A DNA stretch of 64,000 bases from Platycnemis pennipes (taxonomy: Eukaryota; Arthropoda; Insecta; Odonata; Platycnemididae). Under the pieces are notes generated by a model that ran no database searches, was not told the DNA's origin, and saw only the letters and a list, made by a program, of their open reading frames with translations. Shown here piece after piece: positions 35,618-47,400 of this stretch. The DNA lies in assembly GCA_933228895.1 (NCBI GenBank), contig OW121846.1, positions 43,418,107-43,482,106 on the forward strand, in the 5' to 3' direction. The first letter of the stretch is position 1; the number at the start of each line of letters is the position of its first letter. Made by a program: the position numbers and the translations under genes.

Positions 35618-35959
35618 ATGCTCCTCATTACTCTAAGCAACTTGGATTCTGCTAAGGCCCATTAACCCTCAGAACTTAGCCCCTGCAAAAAACTATTTCT
35701 CTTGGATTTGTGGTGGGGGATTTTCCCACTCTCCCCCACTCTAGATCCGCCAATGGTTAGAGATTACAAGTTCAACGATCAACACCTCCTCCTCAGCATG
35801 AAAACTACAAGTAAAAACATATATTTAAATAATATTTATGGTTTTTACAAATAAAATGTTGTGTAACCCATTTTTAAACGAAAATTAACATTGGGGTGTC
35901 AGGAGCACCCCACGCGAGTAACCTCGATCGGAAATCACGCGCGAGTAACGCCGGGTTAA

Positions 35960-37179
35960 CAAAAAATCAATGACCAAGTATTATATTATTCCACAGCATA
36001 CCAAAAAGAAAGGATTTAATCATAAGAATTGCATGATAAATATGTGCATTATATTTTACTTGGATTGTGCGTGATTTTCAGAATTGCACGTTATGGAGTA
36101 GCATGGTATTCAGTTTAGATCAACGTCAATCACCCTTTGGTCACTCGAGATCCTATCATTTTGTCAACTAAATATTAGGAATTAAATGTGGTATCAACAC
36201 AGTGTCAATTGGTTATTTTCATAAAAAAATATAAAATTTCTTGAAAACAAAGAATGTTTCGATATTTTTTTTAATGTTCTCTGAATTCTACGGGAAATAT
36301 CGTCAAAGAGATTCATATTTGAATCTCATCACACTATTTCTAACCAAATACAGTGTGATAATAAACCAAAGCAGAACGAATTTTAAAATCAATCGTCATA
36401 AAGGTCATATTGCAGCACGTGTCAGCATATTCAATAAGCTACAATTCTGTTTCTGTTTTAACATGGTTACGGAGTAGAAGAAATAATTGTCATCACATAC
36501 AGTATACTTTTATCATTCATATGGATAAAAAGGTGGCTAATACTTTTGAAAATCCTGAAGACATATTCATGAAGAAAGTTCTTTATTTCAAATCGCTTCG
36601 AGTGATTATAGCAAAGTTACGAGGCCTACTAATTTCTACAGCGTTATTTATTTTCGTCCGACTGAAAGCATTCCTTCTGAAGACTAAAGAAAATTAGTTT
36701 TAGGCTATTATTTTTTTCGTCTATTTCATCATTTCTTTGGAACCTTTTTTCTTCCAAACCAACTTCGGACTCTCGTATTTACACTAATATTTCTCCATCC
36801 CTGAATATTTTGGCGGAGTCTTTGGTTTTGAAGTGACGATGCAAGTCAAGGCAGGTGGAATAAAAATGGTGTTACAGCTTAGCATAACGTATTCTAATTG
36901 TTAACTAATTGCTATTTATATCTATGAGGAAATAAAGAGATGATTTACCTTCGAATGATAAAAATTCATGACAGGTTCCCGGACAGTTTGTCTGACCTAC
37001 CCTTTACTTATATTCTGGTCATTTCTATAACAGACAAAGACTAACCACTAATGAATCAGTTATTTAGTAGAGAAAACGACAGCTGAAATCATTAGCAACA
37101 GTTAGAGCAGGTGGGCAGTTAGGTGCAGCTAGAAATTTCTCAGGGAAAAGATGATGGGTGAAAAAAACTCGGGTTTGGC
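35960..37179. other. No recognisable gene
   Basis: AT-rich. Open frames at 36241-36477 and 36410-36697 have no recognisable domains and look incidental. Confidence 0.5.
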
Positions 37180-37375
37180 ATCACACTCTTAACGAAAGGT
37201 GGCAAGGGGTACAGGGCTTATATTCTCATCCAAAAGACGAAGTAAGGCGCTTGAAGTGATCCCCAGACAGCACTTAAGTTAGGAACTGTTAGGCTACTGA
37301 AAATCTTCCAATGACGAGGCTAAATTCGGGCCCCCCGAATGAAAAGCTAGCTGTCCAGCTATCAGACAAAAAATA
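37180..37375 (-). repeat. SINE family B copy, diverged
   Basis: On the minus strand GATTTTCAGTAG, ACTTAAGTGCT, CACTTCAAG, TTTTGGATGAG and GCCACCTTTCGTTAAGAGTG align in order with 18105-18360. The tRNA-like head has lost its B-box. Confidence 0.6.
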
Positions 37376-37739
37376 ACACTATTTCCCTATTTTCCTACGC
37401 TACATCCCGATTAAATATTTTAAACATTAACTACCATACGCCTTTTTTTCCAAAAACCTACTCAACATTTCCCATCATTCCCTCGAATCGCAGCCTTCAA
37501 GGCGTTCGCTGCCATTCCATTCTTCCTCAATTTAAATTTCCTTCTAATTTCTTACAAACGACTTCCTTTCCTCCCACACTACGTCCGACATCTTCGCACA
37601 TCTTCCTCTCCGCCCTAATATTTTCTACCTTTCTTCCAAACCACATTTTAAAGGCCTATCTTCCGTACACTTGGTGCAGCAATAGAAGTTCGTATTAGGG
37701 TGCTCCAACTCTTAAGGAATTGCTGGGTAATGCCGTTCA

Positions 37740-38250
37740 GTATAGCCTTAATGATAACTATAGTATATCGAATATAACTAACATATACTCAGATGTAATG
37801 GTGATAGAGGCTTGGGATGAGCTGGAGGCTGGCGTAAAGGTCGGGGGAAAATTGATAAAATCGCAGAGGCTCGCGAATGACAAAGCGCTACTCCGCCAGT
37901 CAGCCCAGGGCTTACAAAAAATGCTTGATGCGTTGCAGGGACAGTGCGAAATATAAGGGATGAAGATAAATCAGAAGAGAACGAGAGTAATGAGGTCGTC
38001 AAGAACAAAAAAGGCCAGTTCAACAATAAAAGATGGAGGTCCGATGCTAGAGCAGGTGGAGCAATTTATATATATCTAGGTAGTGTGTTGGAGGAAAAAG
38101 GGTACATCAGCATTAAAGTGAGAAGGAGAATAACATAGGCAAGCTATGCTTTTACTCGTATGGATGAACTTATGACAGGGGCTTTGAGCAGGGAACTAAA
38201 GAAACGACTGGTGAAAAGTTTAATATGGAGCGTGGTCAAAAACGCAGGTT
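37740..38250 (+). pseudogene. RTE/CR1-group reverse transcriptase fragment
   Basis: This is the palm-to-thumb portion of a non-LTR RT. It reads NIYSDVMVIEAWDELEAGVK, then VGGKLIKSQRLANDKALL, where LAND replaces the F/Y-A-D-D catalytic box (about 37870-37882). QGLQKMLDALQGQCE follows, then in shifted frames GMKINQKRTRVM, a YLGSVLEEKGYISIKVRRRI block (38070-38135) and 'LIWSVV' at about 38222. Stops and frame changes make it inactive. It is a different element from the one at 50847-54239, to judge by sequence. The sequence changes near 38255 to Jockey/CR1-like 3' material. Confidence 0.8.
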
Positions 38251-38269
38251 AAAATTTAAGCTAAAACTC

Positions 38270-38766
38270 TTCAGTAAATTAAGCAAATTCGATTGTTTGC
38301 TGATTTGTTTACAGATGACGTTAGATACGTAGGTATTATGAACCCCTGCGTGTTTAGCTAAGTTTGATAAGATTAAGAGCATTAAAGAGATAGTGTCTTA
38401 CCGAAAGATTCAAAATGTCATTTTTCCCGCGTACCATAAGAGAGCACAATAGGTAGCGTAGAAAAGGGTGAAGTAGGTAAAGAATTGTCAGAGTGGTCTA
38501 TAGTGTATAGACCATGTTTTAATATTACTAATATATGCATGCTAAAGAAACACAGATAAATATATTTAGTGAAAATTTTTCTAGCCAGTAATCACTTCGT
38601 AACTTTTTAGCCACTTATCATCTAGTTGCACTAGACTTTCCTACCTGGCTTTTTTCATGTAGTATGACTGTAGCTCTAAATTTGCGTGTCAGTAGAGCAT
38701 ATTTGGTGATTTCCATCCCCTGCCACAAACTCTCACGGTGGCTTGCACGGTATTACGTAGATTTAG
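38270..38766 (+). pseudogene. Jockey/CR1-like LINE C-terminal and 3' end, diverged
   Basis: FDKIKSIKEIVSYRK-QNVIFP (about 38365-38435) parallels FDQINKIREIDCRTDRFKMAFFP of the copy at 40620-41245. The 3' end with CCCTGCCACAAACTCTCACG and GTGGCTTGCACGGTATTACG ends near 38766. The frame is badly broken. Confidence 0.7.
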
Positions 38767-39429
38767 ATGAAGATAAAAAAATACCTCTGATATCTGAGTT
38801 TGGAGGAGGATAGATAAAGTGCAGTGGGTCGAAAGGAAGACAAGCGATGAAGTGCTGGAATGAGTAGGAGAAGAAAGAAGATTGGTGAAGGAAATTAGAG
38901 AAGGCAGAAAGTATGGTTGGAGAAGGTAATTAAGGACATTGGTGTTTTGAAGGACGTGATTGGGGGAGGAATATTGGGTAAGCAGGAATTATGTAGAAAA
39001 AGAACGGATAGCTTAGATTGAATAATGGAAGGTAGGAGGTATTAGGGACTGAAATGAGACATCGCGTGAAATTTCATAATAACAATAATAAAAAATAGTC
39101 TTCATTGGGGCGAGATTGAGACAAAACTGTCCCTTTTGCAATCAGCTCCGAAATATGTAGGGGTGTGAGAGAATATAAATGTATGTACATTTAGACCTAC
39201 CTTCACCGGTAGAAAGCTAAAAATAAATCAACAAAAGCAAATAATTTTCCTGAGATACACTTCATTACATTCATTCGCGGAGATTTTTATTATGCTCTTA
39301 AACTTTTTAATAATCATTCCTTTAAAAATCTGTAATGAGGGTAAAAAAATAAGATTAATATCCACAAAGCCGTAACCATAAGGGGGCAAAGGAATAAAAA
39401 AGTGATAAAGTTATGAAAAAAGGAATAAA

Positions 39430-39705
39430 AAAATTTCTATAACATTGGCTCTTCTCCAATAATATTTAACAAGACATCACCAAAGAATACATTCTATTAT
39501 CAACCCTTGTCGTGAACCATAACTATTTCTGTTTTAATAACTACTTTTACAAGCAATATTTTGGCACAACAATGGGAAATCCCCATTCACCCTTCCTGGC
39601 AGACACTTTCATGACTAATTTCGAACTACAGTACCGGAAAAAATTCCAATATTTCCCCAAAACCTGGTACAGGTGCATGAATAAACATATCTATCTATCT
39701 GCTTC
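39430..39705 (+). pseudogene. Penelope-like reverse transcriptase fragment (motif B region)
   Basis: The frame 39512-39709 reads YFCFNNYFYKQYFGTTMGNP, then HSPFLADTFMTNFELQYRKK and FPKTWYR. This is the Penelope-type RT motif B (G-x-x-M-G-x-P-x-S-P) and its approach to the catalytic YVDD box. After WYR the expected YVDD is replaced by unrelated residues and a stop. An upstream continuation on the same strand reaches about 39430. It is a short relic with no endonuclease attached. Confidence 0.75.
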
Positions 39706-39884
39706 CTGATCACCCAATCAATCATAGCATACTACCCCCTCTTTCTAGCTTCCCCTCTTGACTCTGCGTATTTCCTCTTCCTCTCCCAGACTGACATTCT
39801 CCTCGGACGAGACCAGCTTGGCGGGCGAAACACCCGGTGTCAGTTTTTGACGTCGGGCATCCTTTCCCCACCCTTATTCCTTTC

Positions 39885-40350
39885 CCTGCGAGTGTGACGG
39901 GTCACTGGCGAAGGAGAATCCTCGTAAACTCTGATTGTGTGTGTGAATGCGATCCACGAGGGTGACTGTACTTTGTGAATGTACAAACCCGAGTGCATGA
40001 TTGAGGAAAAGTCCCTGAACCCTGCATGCATGCGTGCGTGTAAATGAGAATCACGAGGGTGACTGCGTATCGTATGCAAACTCACGTGAATGAGTGCATG
40101 AAAGTTATCATCAATTTTATTTATTTACTTTAGTTATGTACTATCCCCACTTTTATTATTTTTTCTAGCATGCATGACGGGTCACTGGCGTTGGAGGAAT
40201 CCTCATAAACCCTGCTTGTGTGTGTGATTGAACTCAAGAAGGTGACTGTGACTTGTATACAAACCTGAGTGATTGCGTGATTGCGTGACTCACTGTCTGC
40301 TTTTATTTTTAGTTTGATTCCCTTAATTTTGAGTGTGACGGTTGTTTTGT
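39885..40350. repeat. Imperfect tandem repeat block
   Basis: 'gacgggtcactggcg' starts units at about 39897 and 40178. Each is followed by 'aatcctc-taaac', 'tgtgtgtgtga', a 'gaggtgactgt' string, and 'acaaac--gagtg'. A partial unit (cacgagggtgactgcg) lies at about 40052. The unit is roughly 140-285 bp depending on register. It is GT-rich on the plus strand. Confidence 0.65.
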
Positions 40351-40619
40351 GACATGTGAGTGAGTGTGCGAATATGTCATTTATTGCCACTTAAGTCTCT
40401 CAGTATGCTTGATTTTGTACTTATTATTGAGATCTCCCGTACTTTGTATACACTCCTTCCTTCCCCCTCTCCTCCCTTTTTATTCCTTTGCCCCCTTATG
40501 GTTACGACTTTGTGTATATTAATCTTCCTTTGTTATTTATTACAGCCGTAGATACGTTCTTTTCATTGTTGTAATGAGGGTGTTTATACACGAATACGCA
40601 TCCATCAATACACACAAGA

Positions 40620-41245
40620 GGTCACTTTACCAAAAGAGCGATGCTACTTTTCACTAGTTAGGCCCCACCTTGAGTATGCAGCCAGTGTATGGGATCCTAA
40701 TGAATTAGGTTTGATGAGAAAACTAGACAGTGTGCAGCGTAGAGCAGCTAGGTTCGTCAAAAGGTGTTACGATAGGTTGAGTAGTGTATCAGAATTAATA
40801 CAAGAATTAGGGTGGGAATCATTATCAGAGCGTAGGTTAAAGTCCAGATTAAATCTATTGGAGAAATTTCAATCGGATAGCTTTACTGAAGATGTTAGGC
40901 ACATATTAAAAACACCAGCGTATTATGCTAGATTCGACCAGATAAATAAGATTAGAGAGATAGATTGTCGTACAGATAGATTCAAAATGGCATTTTTCCC
41001 CCGTACTATAAGAGAACAGAATAGGCAGCATAGGAAAGGGATAGGTAGAGGAAATATTTTAGAGTATTCTGTAGTGCATGATGCATGTATTAACCCCTCA
41101 AATACTATAGATACTAACAATCTAGTTGCATGAGACCCTTTAGTTGCTTGCTTGCATGTTAGTAGTGTATGCTTGGTGATCTTCACCCCCTGCCACACAC
41201 CCTCGCGGTGGCTTGCAGGGTATCGTGTAGATGTAGATGTAGATG
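40620..41245 (+). pseudogene. Jockey/CR1-like LINE C-terminus and complete 3' end
   Basis: The best copy of this family's end. After a broken LVRPHLEYAASVWDPNE block (about 40655-40705) the frame 40711-41133 reads KLDSVQRRAARFVKRCYDR, SELIQELGWESLSERRLKSR, DQINKIREIDCRTDRFKMAF and FPRTIREQNRQH, and stops after NLVA. The 3' untranslated end has CCCTGCCACACACCCTCGCG and GTGGCTTGCAGGGTA, a stem-loop, and finishes in (GTAGAT)n at about 41227-41245. RT palm and endonuclease are absent: a typical 5'-truncated insertion. Confidence 0.88.
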
Positions 41246-41249
41246 TACC

Positions 41250-42340
41250 TCTACCAAAACTGCGTTTTTTCATTTGTCATTAAAATCCTACCGCTAAGCA
41301 GAGATTAAGGCAGTGGCTTGAGGACACTTGCTTTCGTCAATGAAGTCTAGAAGCTACTGTAGTGGTGGTAAAAGCGTGATATGTTGGTTCCGCAAAGGGT
41401 AATTATTTTATCTTGGCGTGTATTTAAGTTGCATCGAGAAATTATCATTTATTTGCAATTACCAGGAAAAAATGCTTCACATATTCCACACTTCTTTCAC
41501 ATTAAATCAAATGTTTTTAAAGTTTTGTATAAGATAATGTGAACATATATTTCAATCGCATTTTGCGGATGAAAATTCGTATGCGAATATTTTCAAGGGC
41601 ATTCAATCGTTGGACCTTTAAACGATCGGAGAGGTTAAACCTCAAGAAAAACACTAAGTGTATATGATACTGCTACCAAAGAATGGCGTTCACAAAATAT
41701 CATCATTCGGAATAAAGACCGTTTTCGATGCATGCAATTCCGTGGAATATTTTCAGTGGGAAATTTATCTGTCACACAATAAAACTGTACGGTTACAATC
41801 CCATTCCCACACCCATCAAACACACGGGTAATGGCGATTTTATTCGGTTTGTACCCGTTACGTGGGCATATCGCTTTACGGTGGGAAGCATCCGGAGGTT
41901 TCGCCATCGACGACGCCCCTTCCACCCCAAAAACAGATCCTGTTTATGACGTCACGGTCGAAACGAGCAGCGGTGCCATCCCTCCTCCTCCCCACATACC
42001 TTCCCGTCCTTCGAGAGCATTGTGAGGATATCACCCGGTGACCTTGTCTCCTCCTATTTCCATCGGAGGGAATGCGAAAAGGAGAGGCTGGCTGCGAAGA
42101 GGTGCTCGTTCCTCTTAAGCAGGAGAAAAGGAGAAATACGCGCGGAGTTTCTGCCGAATTGAAATGATGCATTCTTTTCAATGTTTTGCGATGGTTCAAA
42201 AGGTATTACCTTATTCAATTCAAGACGATCAACTTTTATTTTTGCCATACTTTTATACCCAGAGCCTGCGCTCCGGAAGTCAAGTTTTACGCGTCTCTCT
42301 TGCTTCTAGTGAACTCTCTCCCAAACGTCCAAGCTCTCGG
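41250..42340. other. No recognisable gene
   Basis: AT-rich, then GC-rising from about 41880 to 42130 with overlapping open frames on both strands (for example 41876-42199 minus) that match nothing known. Confidence 0.45.
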
Positions 42341-42344
42341 TGGG

Positions 42345-43290
42345 ATGCCCAACTGTCCGGAGTGTAGTCAGCGGGTGAAGTGAATTAAACGCTATATTAT
42401 TTGTGCTTTTTGCTAGGAGATGGATCATTGTTCTTGTACGTCGCTGTTGCATAGTGATTTAGAAAATTTTCAGCAGTTTAACAACTCATGGAGATGTCCC
42501 CAATGTGTAGCAGCCATACGGAGTAACCGAGATGATACATTGCTATCTTCTACGGTCCCGAAGGATACTCAAGCTACTGAAATATGAAAGAAAATCTCGG
42601 TGAACGTGAGAACACTACGCCTGAAATATGGTGAGCTAAGAACCATTACTTCATGGCAGACTTTCGTTGGTGAATATACACAGGCCCTAACTACTAAAAT
42701 TGGTGCCTGAGTAAGTTAAGTGATAAAATAGAAAATCTTCATAGTGAAATTGTTACACTTAAAAAGTATATTATTTACCAACAAGCTCATATAAACCGTC
42801 CTAATCAAGAATTTCTATAGAATGTGGTGTTGGAATACATGAGATCACTTCAACGGCAAGGGAAACAGTCAAGGGATAGTTAATCAAAATGGGCAAAGCC
42901 CTTGGGATGAAATTGGACGTGCTTGATATTGACTACGCTTATAGAGTTAACTCTCGTGCACCAAGTGAATGTAGTAATCCCCCAGTGCCAATGGTTCGCT
43001 TTGTTCAACATTCTATTGCTATCAATAGTGAGTCAAAAGAAGCATTCGTTAGGCTGACCTGGGTCTTGGCTAATTGAAATTCAAAGCTCCCAATATATCC
43101 AAATGAATCATTATCCTGAAAGTTCCTTCATTCTTTATATTTACAAAACCATGAGGGTGCTCCACGTCTAGTTGAGAGTATAGGCCTTATGGAGAACGCT
43201 GTTACCAAACCTACTCTAGGCGAGGCTGCCTCCAGGCAACGTAGGGAACCACTACTAACAACACGCCAAATAAAATTTGGTTAGCATCAG
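42345..43290 (+). pseudogene. LINE ORF1 relic: PHD-like finger plus FP25K-like domain
   Basis: ORF1 proteins of insect non-LTR elements bind the element RNA. Here a Cys/His-rich finger runs from MPNCPECSQRVK (42345) through CAFC, EMDHCSC and SWRCPQCVAA (about 42520), a PHD-like spacing of C-C, C-C, H-C, C-C. A heptad-like stretch follows (KIENLHSEIVTLKKYIIYQQ, about 42727-42785). The frame 42889-43077 gives GMKLDVLDIDYAYRVNSRAP and PVPMVRFVQHS, matching the RNA-binding-like domain annotated as FP25K-like in many ORF1 proteins. TTRQIKFG closes it near 43284. Several stops are present. It may belong to the Jockey/CR1-like family whose 3' ends are scattered here, but no linkage shows that. Confidence 0.7.
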
Positions 43291-43360
43291 GACATTAACG
43301 ATAGACGTCAATGAGTAAGTTAATGAGATATGAATAATATGAAGCCGAATTTCGGATCAA

Positions 43361-43391
43361 TTTCTTTCTTTCTTTCTTTCTTTCTTTCTTT
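43361..43391. repeat. (TTTC)n microsatellite
   Basis: About seven TTTC/TTTCT units in a row. Confidence 0.95.
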
Positions 43392-43904
43392 ATGATTATG
43401 AAAATATCCTCGAAAAAAGCCATCTCAAAGAAATATTGCACTCACAAACATTTGGATGTGACTGGGTTCAGCATTTCTATCCTTCACAACTTTCTGGAAT
43501 ATAGGGTACAAGAGAAGTCTCATGCAAAGTGAAATGTGCAATAGATCAAGAACAAGTATCATTTCCGATTCAATGCTAGGAAATAGTCGTCATTACTTTT
43601 TGTAAATGGACCCTGGAAAATTGGGACACGGAAGCCAGTAGTATACACTTTACGTGTTTCATGAGATGATAATATTTGACTAGATATAGAGAAGCCGTGG
43701 ATTCACAAATTGCCTTACTTCCAAAGCACCAGTTGCTTGAACTTGACAGAGGTGAGTTGTAGAAATTAGTTTAAAAATAAAAGTAATACGATTTGCAAAG
43801 TAGCATAGTAACTTTCTAGTATGGTATGATACATTGTTCTAAACAATTACGGAGCCTCTGGGTACGTTAGACAGAAGACAATTTTCAAACTATCTCTTCA
43901 AAAT

Positions 43905-44420
43905 ATCTACTCTCCGTCAACTTCGTCGTGACCATCCGCGGTGATTTTCTTCCAAAGAAAGAAGCGCATTGCACCTTCAATACACAATTTTCTGTGCCCG
44001 TATGAATTATGGCAAAATCTCCTCGGGAGGTGGGTGCCCTCATTGCAGTGCTCAAGCCCCCTAGAAAAGCCTGATGAGAAGTTTTAATCTCTTTCTAACA
44101 CCAAAACATTTTCAATGTTTGCCCAGCATTGATTTACGTCTCGTCAGTACATACAACTGTCCTTTGTTCATTTAGATTTTTTTTAAGCTCTCGTAAATAA
44201 CAGTGACGCCAACGAATTATGTCGTCTCTTTCGATAAGAAGACTTTACCTAACTTTTCGTCCGTACACGAAACCAATGTCAGTGAAAAGATGGTATAGGG
44301 AATTTTTTTGAAAGTGGGAAGGTCATCGTCTACATTCACGGAATTTAGGATAGTCTTAACAGATGGCGAAACGTTTCTTATGAACTTTTGATCCACTTTC
44401 CATCAAACTTCCGATCCTAT
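43905..44420 (-). pseudogene. IS630/Tc1-mariner-type transposase relic (DDE_3)
   Basis: Minus-strand pieces in order: SVKTILNSVNVDDDLPTF (44363-44309), DIGFVYGRKVR then LLIERDDIIRWRHCYLREL (about 44283-44190), and LNEQRTVVCTDET-INA (about 44185-44125), where the Asp of TDET is the first catalytic residue. GLSTAMRAPTSRGDFAIIHT (about 44062-44003) follows, then RFFLWKKITADGHDEVDGE and a stop (about 43960-43905). The order and motifs fit a widespread insect DDE_3 family. Frameshifts and stops are present, and the second Asp and final Glu/Asp blocks are not found downstream. Terminal inverted repeats were not located. Confidence 0.65.
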
Positions 44421-47400
44421 AAATTCATCGTAAATCAAAGAGCTCGCATTCTTGGATGGCTGGCTAGTTTTTGTTTCAGATGAAGTTACTAATGTACCAC
44501 CCGAGACGCTTCCTTTCTGAACCTGTAACCAGCAGATTGCGAGTACCCTGTAACTTTCTAAGTTTCTCTGCAGGCTTCGGTAACACTTATTGATTCACGA
44601 AAATATGTAAAGGTATTGAAAACCAGCTGCCTCACACGGCTTCTCAACCTCTCTTCATTTCAACTCCACTTCAGACATGGTCGCACCACGATGGTAACAC
44701 ACGGATTGAGATGTAAATTTAGAGCTCTGTTCAACCCTTTTTAAAAACATCACTTGCAAAACCTTCTGTTCACTTCGAGGAATCTTATGACAAACTAAGC
44801 GCCGCCCGTCACTCTCTATTGATGCTTTATGTTGATGGGTCGTATCCTTCCTACAGATGTTTTATTGCTCCTTTCAAAAGGAACTTACGAAAATGCTCTT
44901 GGTACCCTAGTTCATCTGTTGAAGGCCACGTCATGGGAATAACAATGTCATATTGACATAAGAAAACCCATTTCTTCTTATTTTCGACAGGTCAGTGGAC
45001 CATGCTAATGGTCATCTCTTCTGCATTGCGTTTGAGACATATTTTTAATGCTTACTGAATGTCTGCCTTCCTTGGCAGAGTTCTTAAAAATATTTAATAT
45101 GAAATAGAATTTTCCTTGTATGCACTTACAATACCCGCTGAAGCGTATCTAAGCTGTTACAGAACAGTATATACTTCAAGTGCAGCCTTGTGCACAGAAT
45201 CGACGTTGGCAGGAAAGTGTTATGCGGCATATTTATGGCGCAGAATAATCTCATAAAATTAAAAATTCATAACTCCCTTGATAATCAGGATATATTTCTA
45301 ATTAATAGCTAAAATAACTTTAAGGTTTCATGAAACTTTAATACTCTGCACACGTGGACCTAATTAGATACGAAAGGTGACCACTTTTTGCCTTCATTTT
45401 TTCATAACTTCCGGCCTAAAAGATAATATAAAATTGATTACATCACTATTAATGATTAATCACTGATCCATTATTAACTTGACTGTTGTAAAGATAAATG
45501 TTTAAGAAATAAATATTTAAATTTTGCAGCTGTTCTGAAGATAGGTTTGTTTTAATTAATTATTTAAATAGCGTTAGGAAGTTTAAATCGAAAAGTTGCC
45601 TTACACGCTGAAATAATAATTGTCATAATTTGTAATCCACCTTAACAAAATATACAAGTGCATCAAGTACACAAATATCCAATTTAGGAGTAATATAGGT
45701 ACCTACCCCAAAAGACAGCCTGTGCTGGGGTTACCATCATCAGATGTATGAAAGCAGCGGCTTGTACTAATGCGTTTCAATTTTTAACCTAGTGACACCG
45801 GAACACTTTTCTTTTTCATTCATTTTCCTCTAAACAAGGAACAATGTAACCGAGAAAAAGTCTTAGAATAACAGAACGGATATTAATAAAATTTAACTAT
45901 ACAAAAAAAGAAAATACATATTCAAAAACACCGATATAACACGACAATTTTTAATAGTTCTTCCACTTCATCACTCTCCTCGGGTAAACGCCATTGTTTT
46001 GATTTGCCCAGAGATACAGCGGCGGAGTTTTGTTTCCACAGTTCCACCGGGAGGGAGCAGAACAACTTTGGTGCACGCTGTACATATGTTTGTTTGAAGG
46101 CTTCATTACTGGTGTTCGGTAATATAGTGCCTAAGCCTAACAACAAAATATCTTATTCATGGTAACGAATAAAATAAAAATAAAATAAAATACAGTTATT
46201 AAAAAAGTGTGGAATAGACTAAAAGTTTTTATTTTATTCGATACCATGAATAGTGTAAATAAATTCCACAAAGTGACGCCTTCAGTTCTATCTGATAAAA
46301 TCAAAATATCTTTTTTTGACCTCAATTTACTTGAGCATTCTATCGGTTTTATTCGGTTTCAACCACGATTATAAGATATCTTGAGCACATTGAAGACAAA
46401 TAAATGCCTTAGCGTTGGTATATCAAGATTTTTGAAGAAAGGTGACGAGTGCTCAGTATTTGGCTGTCTGAATGTCACGCTTTTAAGCTCCTTTTGGGCA
46501 ACCAGCAGAGGCTCAATATTGTTAATGTAGGCCCCTCCCCAACCAGAAACTGAGAACAACAATTGTATAACTTTTCTTTAGAACAATATTGACAAACAAA
46601 TGACACGATTTGATCCGGCACTTGTGTTTCCCATAGGAAATATTTTTTTACGCTGCTTAGCGACATGTTTACTTATCTGCTGCATTTTGAAAACCCGCAC
46701 GTTGCTTCTTATGAAGATTTACTCGTCAAATGAAATGCCATAACATCCTATACCGTCCACGAAATTTGAAACCCCCTAAAAATCAATTATCCTTGATAGT
46801 AGCGTACTCACTAAAATACATATTTTAATACTTTCGAGGTTCATTTTATGGGAATATTTCGGTGCCTGTCTCCAGCAATGTTGAAATTTTGGGGTTAATC
46901 TTTCTCCTACACTACCTTGGAATTGAAGCGCTGATTGTGCATTCAGAAAACATCAAGAGTTCTATGAATACTGAAGTCCCAAAGGACCTATATAACAGAA
47001 AAATTGAGCAATATTAATTTCCACCCTAATGTTCCGGACGACCGATTATTGTTGCTAAGGTGGCCAGTACTATCCATTGTATGGAATACCAAGATTCGAA
47101 AGAACATGAATACATGCATCATCAGACTTACAGTCAACCTGCGTAAAGACGAGCACATAACTCTTTTACTCCAACAACTAAGGTGTTTGGATGTACAGAA
47201 TAGAAGAATTCACTGATAATTCAAAAATATCACCAATCTTCAACAAGTACATGAATGCTGATAGCAATAATCATCTATGTCATTAATATTATAAGATCAA
47301 GTTATTTCCGACGACGGAATAAAGGACTGAGTACTTTGGAAAGTTTTGGAAATGTCATTGACTAAGAAATATCAACAGTGTTAATGACAACTCTTGCTTC

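Larger units (their letters stand above)
33284..35955 (+). mobile_element. piggyBac-family transposon, copy 2
   Basis: TTAA flanks both sides (33280-33283, 35956-35959). The ends CCCGGCGTTACTCGCGCGGG and its inverse are as in copy 1 at 14159-16787. A direct internal copy of the end motif is at 33639-33672. The body aligns with copy 1 throughout with small indels and stays clearly similar by eye. Confidence 0.93.

Noticed and set aside
45720..45770. CATCTGATGATGG on the minus strand as another hammerhead
   Set aside because: No GAAA segment or compatible stems follow; only the CTGATGA part matches.
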